Shown here one piece after another: positions 9,257 to 17,851 of a DNA stretch of 64,000 nucleotides. The notes under the pieces were generated by a model. The model was not told where the DNA came from, made no database searches, and saw only the letters and a list, made by a program, of their open reading frames with translations. A program made the translations under genes and the position numbers. Origin of the DNA: ENR-C587 sp942493235 (GTDB lineage: Bacteria; Bacteroidota; Ignavibacteria; Kapaibacteriales; UBA2268); contig OW818676.1 of NCBI GenBank assembly GCA_942493235.1, positions 1,054,001 through 1,118,000 of the forward strand. Direction: 5' to 3'. The number at the start of each line of letters is the position of its first letter. The first letter of the stretch is position 1.

Positions 9257-9463
9257 ATGAATACATTTGCCGAGCTTTTGGAAAACGTTGACAATATGCC
9301 AATTGATATGCAAGAAAAGTTTGTTGAGATTGCAGTTGAAAAATTAAATTATAGGAAAAAAAAGTTATTTCTTGAGGAAACTCTTGTATCCCAAAAAGAA
9401 TACATATCAGGTGAATTTATTGAAGGAAGCCCAGAAAAATTATTCCAAGAGTTGGAAATATGA
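9257..9463 (+). CDS. Antitoxin of a RelE/YafQ-type toxin-antitoxin pair
   Basis: This is a small 68-residue acidic protein. It precedes the toxin gene and overlaps it by four bases (ATGA), the usual translational coupling of type II modules. The sequence (FAELLENVDNMPIDMQEKFV) resembles the short antitoxins paired with RelE/ParE-like toxins in Bacteroidota, with a helical N-terminus. I see no clear DNA-binding fold. AGGA in AAAAGGATT lies about ten bases before the ATG. The antitoxin role rests mainly on position and on the convincing toxin next to it. Confidence 0.75.
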   Translation: MNTFAELLENVDNMPIDMQEKFVEIAVEKLNYRKKKLFLEETLVSQKEYISGEFIEGSPEKLFQELEI

Positions 9464-9738
9464 GAAGATTAATTTGGACTGCACAATTTGCGAAATCTGC
9501 AAAAAAGTTTATAAAGAAATATCCTGAACTAATCCCAATATTTAAAGAAAAAATTGCCCAATTAGAAAAAGACCCTTTTGCCAATTCGCTGAGAACTCAT
9601 AAACTAAAAGGTAAACTCTCGGATTGCTATTCGGCTTCAATTACTCATTCTCATAGAATAATATTTCAACTTGAGTTTATGATAGAAGATGAGTTATTAA
9701 TACTTTTAAATATTGGCACTCACGATAATGTTTATTAG
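9460..9738 (+). CDS. RelE/YafQ-family mRNA-interferase-type toxin
   Basis: This 92-residue protein has the RelE/ParE-superfamily layout. FAKSAKKFIKKYPEL forms the first helices, then HKLKGKLSDCYSASITHSHR, IIFQLE and LLNIGTHDNVY, which match the plasmid-stabilisation toxins annotated RelE/StbE or YafQ-like. Such toxins cleave mRNA on the ribosome. His/Arg residues in THSHR and the final THDNVY are in the expected active-site strands. The gene starts inside the antitoxin stop codon. The pair lies between 67-bp direct repeats, which suggests it was acquired. Confidence 0.85.
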   Translation: MRRLIWTAQFAKSAKKFIKKYPELIPIFKEKIAQLEKDPFANSLRTHKLKGKLSDCYSASITHSHRIIFQLEFMIEDELLILLNIGTHDNVY

Positions 9739-9745
9739 TATAGTA

Positions 9746-9812
9746 AAACTATTGCAAAAGCCTATGATTTCTATCAAGCTACTAATGTAAATATACCTAA
9801 GTGTATGTATTC
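9746..9812 (+). repeat. 67-bp direct repeat, right of toxin-antitoxin pair
   Basis: Second copy of the repeat at 9048-9114 (66 of 67 bases identical). It begins 8 bases after the toxin stop and runs straight into the left end of a MITE-like repeat at 9813. Confidence 0.95.
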
Positions 9813-9940
9813 GGCTATCTAAAATTAATAATATTGCCAAATCCTCATTCTGAATGCAACGAAAAATCCTGAATTATCAATATTTAGCTTTATCCAGATT
9901 CTTCAATCGTTTAGAATGACAAATTTTAGACAATATCTTG
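9813..9940 (+). repeat. MITE-like ~130-bp palindromic repeat, copy 2
   Basis: The left end is GGCTATCTAAAATTAATAAT and the right end is AATTTTAGACAATATC. Inner arms TCATTCTGAATGCAACGAA and TTCAATCGTTTAGAATGAC form a long imperfect stem around ATTTAGCTTTATCC. Similar copies lie at 6875, 12485, 15147, 24860 (inverted) and 49634. Apart from a hairpin at 10086-10128, I see nothing else in 9941-10170. Confidence 0.75.
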
Positions 9941-10085
9941 AATTGAGTGAAAACTAAACCCTACATTTTACAAAAGTATTATTATTATGTAATATTTCTT
10001 CATTCCCCTCAAAATTTCGATTTAGAAAGATATTCTTGCTCAAATTATCATATATTTTATTTTCTAAGTAGAGAATAAGAGAAAT

Positions 10086-10128
10086 ATAGTTCTATATCCC
10101 ACTAAAAATAGGTGAGGTATAGAACTAT
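10086..10128 (-). terminator. Hairpin after the acyl-CoA synthetase gene
   Basis: ATAGTTCTATA (10086-10096) and TATAGAACTAT (10118-10128) pair perfectly over 11 bp, with further partial pairing inside (TCCCAC with GGTGAGG). It lies 43 bases beyond the stop on the minus strand. The following T-tract is weak, so termination is only likely. Confidence 0.45.
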
Positions 10129-10170
10129 TTATTATATACAGACTGAAAAAAGAATATAAGGCTTGAAATC

Positions 10171-12225
10171 TTATTTCTCAATTCTAATTCTTGCATCAAC
10201 GGCTGTAATAGAGTCTGCTTTTCCCAATAGGGGATTCAAGTCCATTTCTATAATTTCCGGAGCTGCGTTTAGCAAAGCGGAGACTCTACAGATGATTTCT
10301 GCGAACATATCTTCATTAACGCCTTCTTGACCGCGGACACCTTGAATTAATTTATATGATTTTAAGTTTTGAATCATCTCATGAGCTTCAGTATTAGAAA
10401 CCGGAGATAGTGCATTATTAACGTCTTTGAGTACTTCAATAAATATTCCTCCGAGCCCGCATAAGATGATATGCCCAAACTTAGGCTCGTACTTAGCACC
10501 AATGAATAATTCTCTGCCACTGAGCATATTCTGAATTAGGACTTTACTTGCATCTTTGATTTGCATTAAGCGAGTGAATTCTGATTTTACCTGTTCTATT
10601 GAATTAACGTTAAGAGTTACGCCACCAACGTCCGATTTATGCAGTGGACCAACTACTTTCATTACCAAGGGGAAGCCAATTGAATTAACAAATTCGATAG
10701 CCGTTTGAATTGAGTCCACTTCGGCTTCTTTCGCTCTGTTAATACCGGCTGCATCTAATAATTCTTGAATAGCTGATGGAGAAATATATCCGTTAGATTC
10801 TCTATTAATTACTTCTCTTACTTTTGCAGTATCAATAGTGGGAAGTACTACATTTTCAATAGGTTTTGAAGCATGATAGACCTTTGAAATAGTATTTGCC
10901 AAGTTTACTTCATCAGGGAATAATATTCTACCTAACGACATAAAGTAATCGCTTTCAACTCTGGCTTGAATCGGTGAAGGCAGCACCGGAAAAATCGGTT
11001 TCTTACAAGTCTTCATTTTCTCGCTCAAAGTCTTATACACTTCAGTAACATCGAATAAACCGGTAGTACCGAAAATCACGATTGAGCCATCTATATTATC
11101 AAATTTATTATCGACGAAATCTAAAATTATACCCAGCTGCTCGGCAGTTCCGGTAGCAATAAAATCAATCGGATTAGCTACCGACGAGCCGTGGAATAAA
11201 TTGGTCATTAATTCTTCAGCAGCTTCACCCTCTATATGGGGTACATTCATTTTACCTTTGGATAAAGCATCAGTAGCCATAACTCCGGGACCACCCGCAT
11301 GAGTAATAACAGCTAAATTTTTGCCTTGTAATTCTTTATGACAGAATACGGCTGCAGTATATACTAATTCCTGACGACCGTAGCAGCGGACGATGCCGGC
11401 TTTTTTAAATAGTGCGTCAACAGCAGAGTCTGAACCGGCAAGAGCTCCTGTATGAGATGATACTGCTCTTGAGCCGGCATCTGTTGTGCCGGACTTAATC
11501 GCTACTATTCGGCAACCTTTATTGATTAAAGAGCGAGAATGCTTCAGTAACAGGTCAGGCTTATCAACTTTCTCGATATATATCATTTTAACTTTTGAGC
11601 TACTAAGCGGGTCAAAAGTATCGTCCCAATATTTCAATACGTCTTCTACACCGATTTGGGCACTATTGCCGACCGAATATAAGGAAGCAAAAGTTAAACC
11701 CATAGGGATAGCGGATTCTAAGATAAAAACCGCAGTAGCTCCCGAACCGGTAACGAAATCTATACCATCAGTTTCGAGCTTAGGAATAGGTCCGGCAAAT
11801 ACCCCGTTATATCTCGGAGTAAGCATACCGATACAATTTGGACCAATAATACTTGCTCCTGCTTGATTAGCAATTTCTACGATTTCGTCTTCGAGTTTTT
11901 TGCCTTCTGCACCGATTTCGCTAAAACCGGCTGATAAGATAATAAATGCTTTTGTACCTTTATCTTTAGTTAAAACTCGCATTGTATCAGGAATATATTT
12001 TGAAGCAATTGCTAAAATTGCTAAATCCACTTGAGCTAAGCTATTGACATTATTATGGCATTTAATACCCTGAACCGAAGTTTCCTTAGGATTCACTACA
12101 TACAGAGTGCCGTCATATTTGCCGTCTAACAGATTTTTAAGTACTTTACCGCCCGGTTTTTCAACATCATTAGAGCCACCGACTACCACGATACTGTTCG
12201 GATTTAATAATTCTTTTGTTATCAT
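10171..12225 (-). CDS. ADP-forming acetate/acyl-CoA synthetase, fused alpha and beta subunits
   Basis: The enzyme converts acyl-CoA, ADP and phosphate to the acid, CoA and ATP, a typical energy-conserving step of fermentation. Of its 684 residues, 1-130 form a CoA-binding Rossmann domain (VVVGGSNDVEKPGG). Succinyl-CoA-synthetase-like domains follow, with GPNCIGML and the phosphohistidine site in AVSSHTGALAGSD. The C-terminal ~220 residues are an ATP-grasp domain (GFPLVMKVVGPLHKSDVGG, ending EMDLNPLL). Alpha and beta parts are fused in the order common in bacteria. Which acid it prefers cannot be read from the sequence. A TATTTTTG-like -7 box lies at 12269-12276 on the minus strand. Confidence 0.9.
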   Translation of the reverse strand: MITKELLNPNSIVVVGGSNDVEKPGGKVLKNLLDGKYDGTLYVVNPKETSVQGIKCHNNVNSLAQVDLAILAIASKYIPDTMRVLTKDKGTKAFIILSAGFSEIGAEGKKLEDEIVEIANQAGASIIGPNCIGMLTPRYNGVFAGPIPKLETDGIDFVTGSGATAVFILESAIPMGLTFASLYSVGNSAQIGVEDVLKYWDDTFDPLSSSKVKMIYIEKVDKPDLLLKHSRSLINKGCRIVAIKSGTTDAGSRAVSSHTGALAGSDSAVDALFKKAGIVRCYGRQELVYTAAVFCHKELQGKNLAVITHAGGPGVMATDALSKGKMNVPHIEGEAAEELMTNLFHGSSVANPIDFIATGTAEQLGIILDFVDNKFDNIDGSIVIFGTTGLFDVTEVYKTLSEKMKTCKKPIFPVLPSPIQARVESDYFMSLGRILFPDEVNLANTISKVYHASKPIENVVLPTIDTAKVREVINRESNGYISPSAIQELLDAAGINRAKEAEVDSIQTAIEFVNSIGFPLVMKVVGPLHKSDVGGVTLNVNSIEQVKSEFTRLMQIKDASKVLIQNMLSGRELFIGAKYEPKFGHIILCGLGGIFIEVLKDVNNALSPVSNTEAHEMIQNLKSYKLIQGVRGQEGVNEDMFAEIICRVSALLNAAPEIIEMDLNPLLGKADSITAVDARIRIEK

Positions 12226-12324
12226 TATATTTACCTATATCATTATTTTTTTATCAGTTTTAGAAAAACAAAAATAAGAAAAAGCTTTATAAATAAATAT
12301 TAAAATATTTTATTTTGAAAGCAG

Positions 12325-12384
12325 AGGGTTTGGAGGATAGGGGATTGGGGTTAGGGGATAGGGTTAGGGGATAGAGGATGGAGT
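12325..12384 (+). repeat. G-rich degenerate repeat string
   Basis: Repeated GGGGATTGGGG, TTAGGGGATAGGG and TTAGGGGATAGAGG words relate to the 14-nt array at 8867-8964 but are less regular. The region has G-quadruplex potential and holds no gene. Confidence 0.7.
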
Positions 12385-12484
12385 TAATATCAAATGACAT
12401 CGATGCATGGCTTGAGAGGTTGTGCAAAAGCCTTTTATTACTACCATATTTTCGATAAAAACAATTACCCAAAGCCTCTGATAT

Positions 12485-12614
12485 GGTTTTCTAAAATTAA
12501 CAATATTGCCAAATCATTATTCTGAGTATAACGAAGAATTCAGAATTATCAACATTTAGCTTTATCCGGATTCTTCACTTCGTTCCTTATGACAATATTT
12601 TAGTCAGTCTCTTG
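12485..12614 (+). repeat. MITE-like ~130-bp palindromic repeat, copy 3
   Basis: Left end GGTTTTCTAAAATTAACAAT and right end CAATATTTTAGTCAGTCTC; core ATTATTCTGAGTATAACGAA and TTCTTCACTTCGTTCC. The 35 bases to its left (TTCGATAAAAACAATTACCC) are shared with copy 6 at 49634, so the family may extend further left. A CACGCT-GA-AGCGTG hairpin lies at 12641-12654. Confidence 0.75.
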
Positions 12615-12731
12615 ATGTTTGAGATGTATTAATTGCTCCACACGCTGAAGCGTGGGGCTGATTTTTGCTTTTTAAATTTCTAATTAACTTTTCCCAAACA
12701 CCCGCCACCAGCCACATATTCTACCTATATT

Positions 12732-13070
12732 CAACAGCTAACGTTGTTGGAAGAAAAGAACAAATTCCTAATTCCTATCCCCGAACCCCAAACCCCGAAG
12801 AAAGAACCCACCCCGTCATCGCTTCGCGATGCCACCCATCCTTTTGGAGGGGAATTTAAAGAATAGTTGCTACATGGCTTTTCTATCAATATTCAACATC
12901 TAACGATGTTGTAAGAGAAGAGCCGATTACTATTTCTTATTCCAGAAGAAAGAACCCACCCCGTCATCGCTATGCGATGCCACCCCTCCTTTTGGAGGGG
13001 AATTTGAAGAGTAGTTGCTACATGGCTTTTCTACCGATGTTCAACAGCTAACGCTGTTGTAAGAAAGATT
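12732..13070 (+). repeat. Modular hairpin repeat: one partial and two tandem ~148-bp units
   Basis: Units begin at 12803 and 12951 (period 148). Each runs AGAACCCACCCCGTCATCGC, a small hairpin, a hairpin of the CCTCC-TTTT-GGAGG type, GGAATTTGAAGA, TAGTTGCTACATGGCTTTTC, and a CAACA(G/T)C-TAAC-G(C/A)TGTTG hairpin. A partial unit with a C-rich string (CCGAACCCCAAACCCCG) precedes them. Relatives lie at 35180-35228 (inverted), 49803-50318 and 52819-52956. I find no gene in 12385-13231. Confidence 0.8.
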
Positions 13071-13231
13071 TATTTACAAATATTCCGCAAAGGAATTGTT
13101 AATATTGTGTTAAGTTTCAATTTCCTTTGATATTTAGCAATAATCTTAATAATATTGTATTCGGTTTGTTTTATGTAAATAAATCGTTAATATTGATAAA
13201 AGGTTATTATTATAAATTTAAAGAGGTTATA

Positions 13232-13852
13232 ATGTTTAGAAGCATTTTGCCAAAAGAATATGCATTTTTTGACTTTTTTGATGATCATATAGCTTTATGC
13301 TTAAAGCTAAGTCAAGAAATCCACACTCTGTCCAATGGCGTAGGTTCAATTGACGATACCGAGATAAGTCTCAAAAGTTTAGAAAAACAAATGGATCAAA
13401 TTACGCTTCAATGCACTGAAGCTCTGCACAAAACATTTATCACTCCGATTGAAAGAACAGACATCTTAAAACTAATCAAAAGAATGGATTCTATTGCAGA
13501 CTCAGCTTACAGAGCTATTTCCAGAATGAAAATCTACGAATTGGAAATGAGACCTGATATTAAAGAAATAGCTGAAATTTTAGTCAAATCAATACAAGAA
13601 TTGCAGATAGCACTTAAATTATTAAAAGACATGAAAGATGTTGATACTATCAGAGCCAAATGCCAATCAATCAGAGCTTTAGAATCTCAAGGCGATGATA
13701 TATTCAAAAAAGCAATAGCAAAAGTATTTAAAGAAGGCGATGCAATTGCGATTATCAAATGGAAAGAAATATATGAGAAATTAGAGAAGTCTATCAATAG
13801 ATGTGAAGATACCGCAAATCTAATCGAAGAGATTTTGATAGAGTCGGCATAA
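13232..13852 (+). CDS. PhoU-like DUF47 protein, partner of the Pit transporter
   Basis: This is a 206-residue all-helical protein of the DUF47 (PhoU-like) family. It has FDDHIALCLKLSQEIHTL near the start, the block TPIERTDILKLIKRMDSIAD and RCEDTANLIEEI at the end. In other bacteria DUF47 genes sit directly upstream of Pit-type phosphate transporters and are thought to modulate them. The same arrangement is seen here, with a Pit gene 50 bp downstream. I chose the ATG with AAAGAGG upstream. An in-frame start 35 codons earlier gives an unlikely hydrophobic extension. Confidence 0.85.
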   Translation: MFRSILPKEYAFFDFFDDHIALCLKLSQEIHTLSNGVGSIDDTEISLKSLEKQMDQITLQCTEALHKTFITPIERTDILKLIKRMDSIADSAYRAISRMKIYELEMRPDIKEIAEILVKSIQELQIALKLLKDMKDVDTIRAKCQSIRALESQGDDIFKKAIAKVFKEGDAIAIIKWKEIYEKLEKSINRCEDTANLIEEILIESA

Positions 13853-13902
13853 TTAATATCTAATTTTAACAATATAATGTATCATATATAAAAAGTTTTA
13901 AA

Positions 13903-14934
13903 ATGGAAATAAATTGGTTCTTAATTATCTTTACTATAATAATTGCATTAGCTTTTGATGTGATTAACGGATTCCACGATTCGGCGAACTCAATTGCTAC
14001 AGTTGTTTCTACTCGCGTATTAACCCCAAAAATGGCTGTTTTCTGGGCAGCATTTTTTAATTTTATAGCTATGTTTATTTTTGCTCCTAAAGTTGCTGAT
14101 ACAGTTTCAAAAATAGTCGTAATTAATGCCGGAGACCCTGCATTCCTCTGGGTAGTATTGACCGGACTGGTCGGAGCAATAGTATGGGATTTGATTACCT
14201 GGTGGTGGGGGCTTCCTACCAGTAGCTCTCATGCATTAATCGGTGGTTTTGCCGGTGCCGGCTTGGCATACAAGGGGTTAGATATTATTCGCTGGCATAA
14301 GTTAGTAGAGACTGTGTCATTTATTCCGCTTGCCCCAATTTTGGGTTTATTAATGGCATTTATTCTAATGGTAGCAGTCTATTGGATATTCAGGAAATGG
14401 TATCCGCGTAAAGTGGATAAGTTATTCAGAAAAGGTCAATTAATTTCTGCGGCTCTATATTCACTCGGTCATGGTGGTAACGATGCTCAGAAAACAATGG
14501 GTATTATAGTTGCTACATTGGTCGCAGGTGGTGTAATGTCTCCCGATGTTAAGTTATCCCTTACTCATTGGAATACATCTTGGATAATTCTTTCCTGCCA
14601 CTTGGCAATGGGTATAGGTACAGCTCTCGGTGGATGGAAAATTGTAAAAACCATGGGGATGAAGCTGACTAAGCTTAAACCGGTTCATGGATTCTGTGCA
14701 GAAACTGCCGGAGCCGCAACCATATTTTTAGCTACTAATATGGGAATTCCTGTCTCGACTACTCATACAATTGCCGGAGCAATAGTCGGAGTAGGAGCTA
14801 CCACTAATTTATCAGGTATTAAATGGAAAGTTGCCGGCAGAATAGTTATGGCTTGGTTTGTTACTATTCCTTTCTCGGCTATAGTCGCCGCACTGTGCTT
14901 CTGGACAGCTATGTGGATTAGTTCCGGTTTTTAA
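13903..14934 (+). CDS. Inorganic phosphate transporter, Pit family
   Basis: This 343-residue inner-membrane protein has about ten hydrophobic segments. It carries the two inverted-repeat signatures of PiT transporters: DVINGFHDSANSIATVVSTR near the N-terminus and SLGHGGNDAQKTMGII in the middle. PTSSSHALIGGFAGAGL and GIPVSTTHTIAGAIVGVG are the paired half-repeats. Family members carry metal-phosphate with protons or sodium. The short distance from the DUF47 gene suggests one operon for low-affinity phosphate uptake. I see no Pho-box-like element. Confidence 0.93.
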   Translation: MEINWFLIIFTIIIALAFDVINGFHDSANSIATVVSTRVLTPKMAVFWAAFFNFIAMFIFAPKVADTVSKIVVINAGDPAFLWVVLTGLVGAIVWDLITWWWGLPTSSSHALIGGFAGAGLAYKGLDIIRWHKLVETVSFIPLAPILGLLMAFILMVAVYWIFRKWYPRKVDKLFRKGQLISAALYSLGHGGNDAQKTMGIIVATLVAGGVMSPDVKLSLTHWNTSWIILSCHLAMGIGTALGGWKIVKTMGMKLTKLKPVHGFCAETAGAATIFLATNMGIPVSTTHTIAGAIVGVGATTNLSGIKWKVAGRIVMAWFVTIPFSAIVAALCFWTAMWISSGF

Positions 14935-15146
14935 AATGATAATATTTCTAACTATAATTATACTATTTTTACTTGAATTATTTTTTTGAGATCAACCTGA
15001 GAATTCAGTGCTGTGTAAATTATTTGATTATGATTTAAAAAAATTCAATTTCTCTCTGTGATTATAGCTCTATGCTGAACAAATTGTATAAAAACGGGAG
15101 ATTTGTAATTTACACAAGATGGGAAAATAGAATAAGTACTTATCAA

Positions 15147-15279
15147 GTGGTTGTCTAAAAATTAACAATATTACCAAATCGTCATTCTGAATGTAACGAA
15201 GAATCCAGAATTATCAACATTTAGCTTTGTCCGTATTCTTTACTTCGTTCCTAATGACAACTTTTTAGACAACCTCTTG
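15147..15279 (+). repeat. MITE-like ~130-bp palindromic repeat, copy 4 (best preserved ends)
   Basis: The ends GTGGTTGTCTAAAAA and CTTTTTAGACAACCTC are near-perfect inverted repeats. Inside, TCATTCTGAATGTAACGAAG pairs with CTTCGTTCCTAATGAC-type sequence around ATTTAGCTTTGTCC. The rest of the 14935-15560 gap holds only AT-rich sequence, a degenerate GCTGAAGC hairpin (about 15358) and a C-rich string. Confidence 0.8.
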
Positions 15280-15430
15280 CATTATAGTAAAATAAAACTT
15301 GAGTTTTTATAAAGTCTCTTTAGCTTGGTATTGAATAGAGAGTGAATAATGATTATCCCAAAGCTGAAGCGTGTTTGACTTTTGCTTCTTCAATATCTTT
15401 TTCGCTCTTTCCAGCCACCAGACACCATCA

Positions 15431-15470
15431 CCGAATCCCAAACCCCGAATCCCGAACCCCAAACCCCAAT
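15431..15470 (-). repeat. C-rich string (G-rich on minus strand)
   Basis: Words such as CCGAATCCCAAACCCCG and CCCGAACCCCAAACCCC are the reverse complement of the GGGGTTTGGGGTTCGGGG type seen at 35234-35260. G-quadruplex potential is on the minus strand, downstream of the EF-G-like gene. Confidence 0.65.
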
Positions 15471-15486
15471 GGTACATGCTCTATAT

Positions 15487-15528
15487 AAAAAAACTTCCGA
15501 AGAATGGTTAGCTTCAGAAGTTTTTTTA
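15487..15528 (-). terminator. Intrinsic terminator of the EF-G-like gene
   Basis: The sequence AAAAAAACTTC...GAAGTTTTTTT forms a stem (ACTTCCGAAG with CTTCAGAAGT, one bulge) flanked by A- and T-runs. It lies 33 bases after the stop and could stop transcription from either side. Confidence 0.8.
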
Positions 15529-15560
15529 ACAAATAATATTTTGTATCAATAAGCTCGGAA

Positions 15561-17687
15561 TTAATCTTCGTCTTGTTGTGATTTCTTGTAAGTATCGATT
15601 AATTCTTGCTGAATATTAGGCGGAACAGCTTGGTATTCGGCATATTCAGACTGATAAGTACCTTTAGCTTGAGTCATAGAGCGTAATGCAGTAGCATATT
15701 TATCTAATTCGGCAAGTGGCATACGAGCTTTGATTTTCTGATATCTGCCTTCGGTATCGATACCGAGAATTACACCGCGGCGGCTTGGTAAATCGCTCAT
15801 AATATCGCCTACGAATTCTTCGGGAACTTTAATTTCTACATTATAAATTGGCTCTAACAATTTTGGTGAAGCTTGAGTAAAGTTATCTTTAAATACATTC
15901 ATACCGGCAGTTTTGAAAGCAGCCTCATTGGAATCAACAGGGTGCATTTTACCGTCGTAGATGGCAACTCTGATGTCTCGAACGTAAGAACCGGTTAAAG
16001 GACCGAACTGCATTTTATCCATAACCCCTTTTAGAATAGCAGGCATAAATCTTTGGTCAATTACACCGCCGACTATACAGTTCATATATTCAAGGCAACC
16101 GCCCCAGTCAAGTTTAATAAGTTCTTTGCCACGGACAGTAATGCCATCGGGATTAGGCATGCCTTCGTGCCATGGTTCTATTAGCATGTGAACTTCTGCA
16201 AATTGACCTGCACCGCCGGTTTGCTTTTTGTGTCTATAGCTGCCTCGAACCTGTTTCTGAATAGTTTCTCTATATGGAACTCGAGGTTCGTTAAATTCAA
16301 CTTCAACTTTATATCTATTTAATAATTTCCATTTGATTGATGATAGATGCAATTCACCTTGAGAAGATACGATAGCCTGACGCAATTCTTGTGAATGCTC
16401 AATAATAATAGTTGGGTCTTCCTGGTGCATTTGGTTCATAGCCATTCCAACCTTTTCTTCTTCACCTTTTGTCTTAGGTACGATCGCTATTCTGACTTTC
16501 GGATTCGGATACATAATCTGAGGGAATACTACATTTTTATTTTTTTCATGAAGAGTATGACCAATTTGTGTGCCTTTCAATTTTACGGTAGCACCAATAT
16601 CGCCGGCACAAATTGATTCGATTTCAACTCTTTTTTTGCCGTTCATTAAGAATAGCTGATTAAATCTTTCTATCAAATTCTTTTGGTCGTTCAATAGGTC
16701 TAAGCCCGGTTTAACTGTACCACTAATTACTTTAAAGAATGTCATATCGCCCAAATGAGCTTCTGATGTAAGCTTGTAAACGAACAAAGAGGCTGCTGCT
16801 TTGGGGTCAACAGGTACATCAGTACCATCGACAGTTTTAGTAGGAACTGCTTCGGCAGGTGAAGGGCAATAATCCATGATGAACTGCATAATGGAATTAG
16901 CTCCGATATTGCTTTTGCCGGCGGCAATCAATACCGGGAAAATTTGTCTGTTGATAATACCTTTTTTAAGACCTAATTTAATTTCATCTGAGTTTAATTC
17001 ACCTTCTTCGAAGTATTTATTCATTAAATCTTCGTCTGTTTCGGCTACGGCTTCTACTAATTGGTTATGAAAATTTTCATAATCACTGTCCGCAGGGGCA
17101 TCTGTAAGAGATGGAGCTCCCCCTCCGGCAGGGAATTCTAAAGTTTTACCCTGTAACACGTCAACAATTTTATTAAATCCGGCACCTTTTCCGACCGGAT
17201 ATTGGATAAATACTAATGAATTACCGAATCTTTCTTTTAAATCATTTGAAATTTTTTCAAAATTAGCTTGGTCATTATCCATTTTGTTTACAACAAAGAT
17301 AACAGGTTTGTTATTCTTTTCTGCATAAGTCCAGCCATTTTCAGTGCCTACTTCAATACCGGATTGAGCATTGATAGTCATTAATCCCATATCTGCAACT
17401 GTAATAGCTGCACACATATCGCCAATATAATCATCATAGCCCGGAGTATCTATAATATTGAATTTAGTGTCTTTCCATTCAGTGAATAAGGGAGTGGAAT
17501 AAACCGAACAGGTTCTCTCGTGTTCGAATTCATTGTAATCTGATGAAGTATTTCTTTCTTCTACAGTGCCACGTCTGTTAATTGTGCCACCCTCAAATAA
17601 GAATGCTTCTGCTAAAGTTGTTTTACCACTCCCTGCATGCCCAATTAAAGCTAAATTTCTAATGTTCTTTGGTTCGTAAATTTTCAT
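15561..17687 (-). CDS. Elongation factor G paralogue (EF-G-like translational GTPase)
   Basis: This 708-residue protein has all EF-G domains. The GTPase motifs are GHAGSGKT (16-23), DTPGYDDY (80-87) and NKMD (134-137), and domains III-V end with the SLPSRRG-type loop (SDLPSRRGVILGID). It differs from housekeeping EF-G: the P-loop has Gly-Ser where EF-G has an Asp-containing loop, and switch I reads ERTCSV with Ser61 in place of the usual Thr of RGITI. It therefore fits the EF-G-like group found beside the main fusA in many Bacteroidota, whose role (translocation, ribosome splitting or recycling) is not settled. It is not linked to ribosomal protein genes. Confidence 0.88.
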   Translation of the reverse strand: MKIYEPKNIRNLALIGHAGSGKTTLAEAFLFEGGTINRRGTVEERNTSSDYNEFEHERTCSVYSTPLFTEWKDTKFNIIDTPGYDDYIGDMCAAITVADMGLMTINAQSGIEVGTENGWTYAEKNNKPVIFVVNKMDNDQANFEKISNDLKERFGNSLVFIQYPVGKGAGFNKIVDVLQGKTLEFPAGGGAPSLTDAPADSDYENFHNQLVEAVAETDEDLMNKYFEEGELNSDEIKLGLKKGIINRQIFPVLIAAGKSNIGANSIMQFIMDYCPSPAEAVPTKTVDGTDVPVDPKAAASLFVYKLTSEAHLGDMTFFKVISGTVKPGLDLLNDQKNLIERFNQLFLMNGKKRVEIESICAGDIGATVKLKGTQIGHTLHEKNKNVVFPQIMYPNPKVRIAIVPKTKGEEEKVGMAMNQMHQEDPTIIIEHSQELRQAIVSSQGELHLSSIKWKLLNRYKVEVEFNEPRVPYRETIQKQVRGSYRHKKQTGGAGQFAEVHMLIEPWHEGMPNPDGITVRGKELIKLDWGGCLEYMNCIVGGVIDQRFMPAILKGVMDKMQFGPLTGSYVRDIRVAIYDGKMHPVDSNEAAFKTAGMNVFKDNFTQASPKLLEPIYNVEIKVPEEFVGDIMSDLPSRRGVILGIDTEGRYQKIKARMPLAELDKYATALRSMTQAKGTYQSEYAEYQAVPPNIQQELIDTYKKSQQDED

Positions 17688-17851
17688 CGTAACTCCACAA
17701 TAAAATAAATATATTATTTAACTAATTTGCTATTGAAAGAATTGCAATATATTTAAAATATTCAATAATGTAAAACTTTTTTTAAAAATATTTGAAAATA
17801 TTGAAAAAATTGTGTATAAATTACTCGATTTTGCTTATTTTGCAACTTGTA

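Noticed and set aside
12665..12859. 64-codon frame in the repeat-rich gap before the PhoU-like gene
   Set aside because: Composed of the modular repeat (the HPVIASRCHPSFWRG end is the translated repeat).
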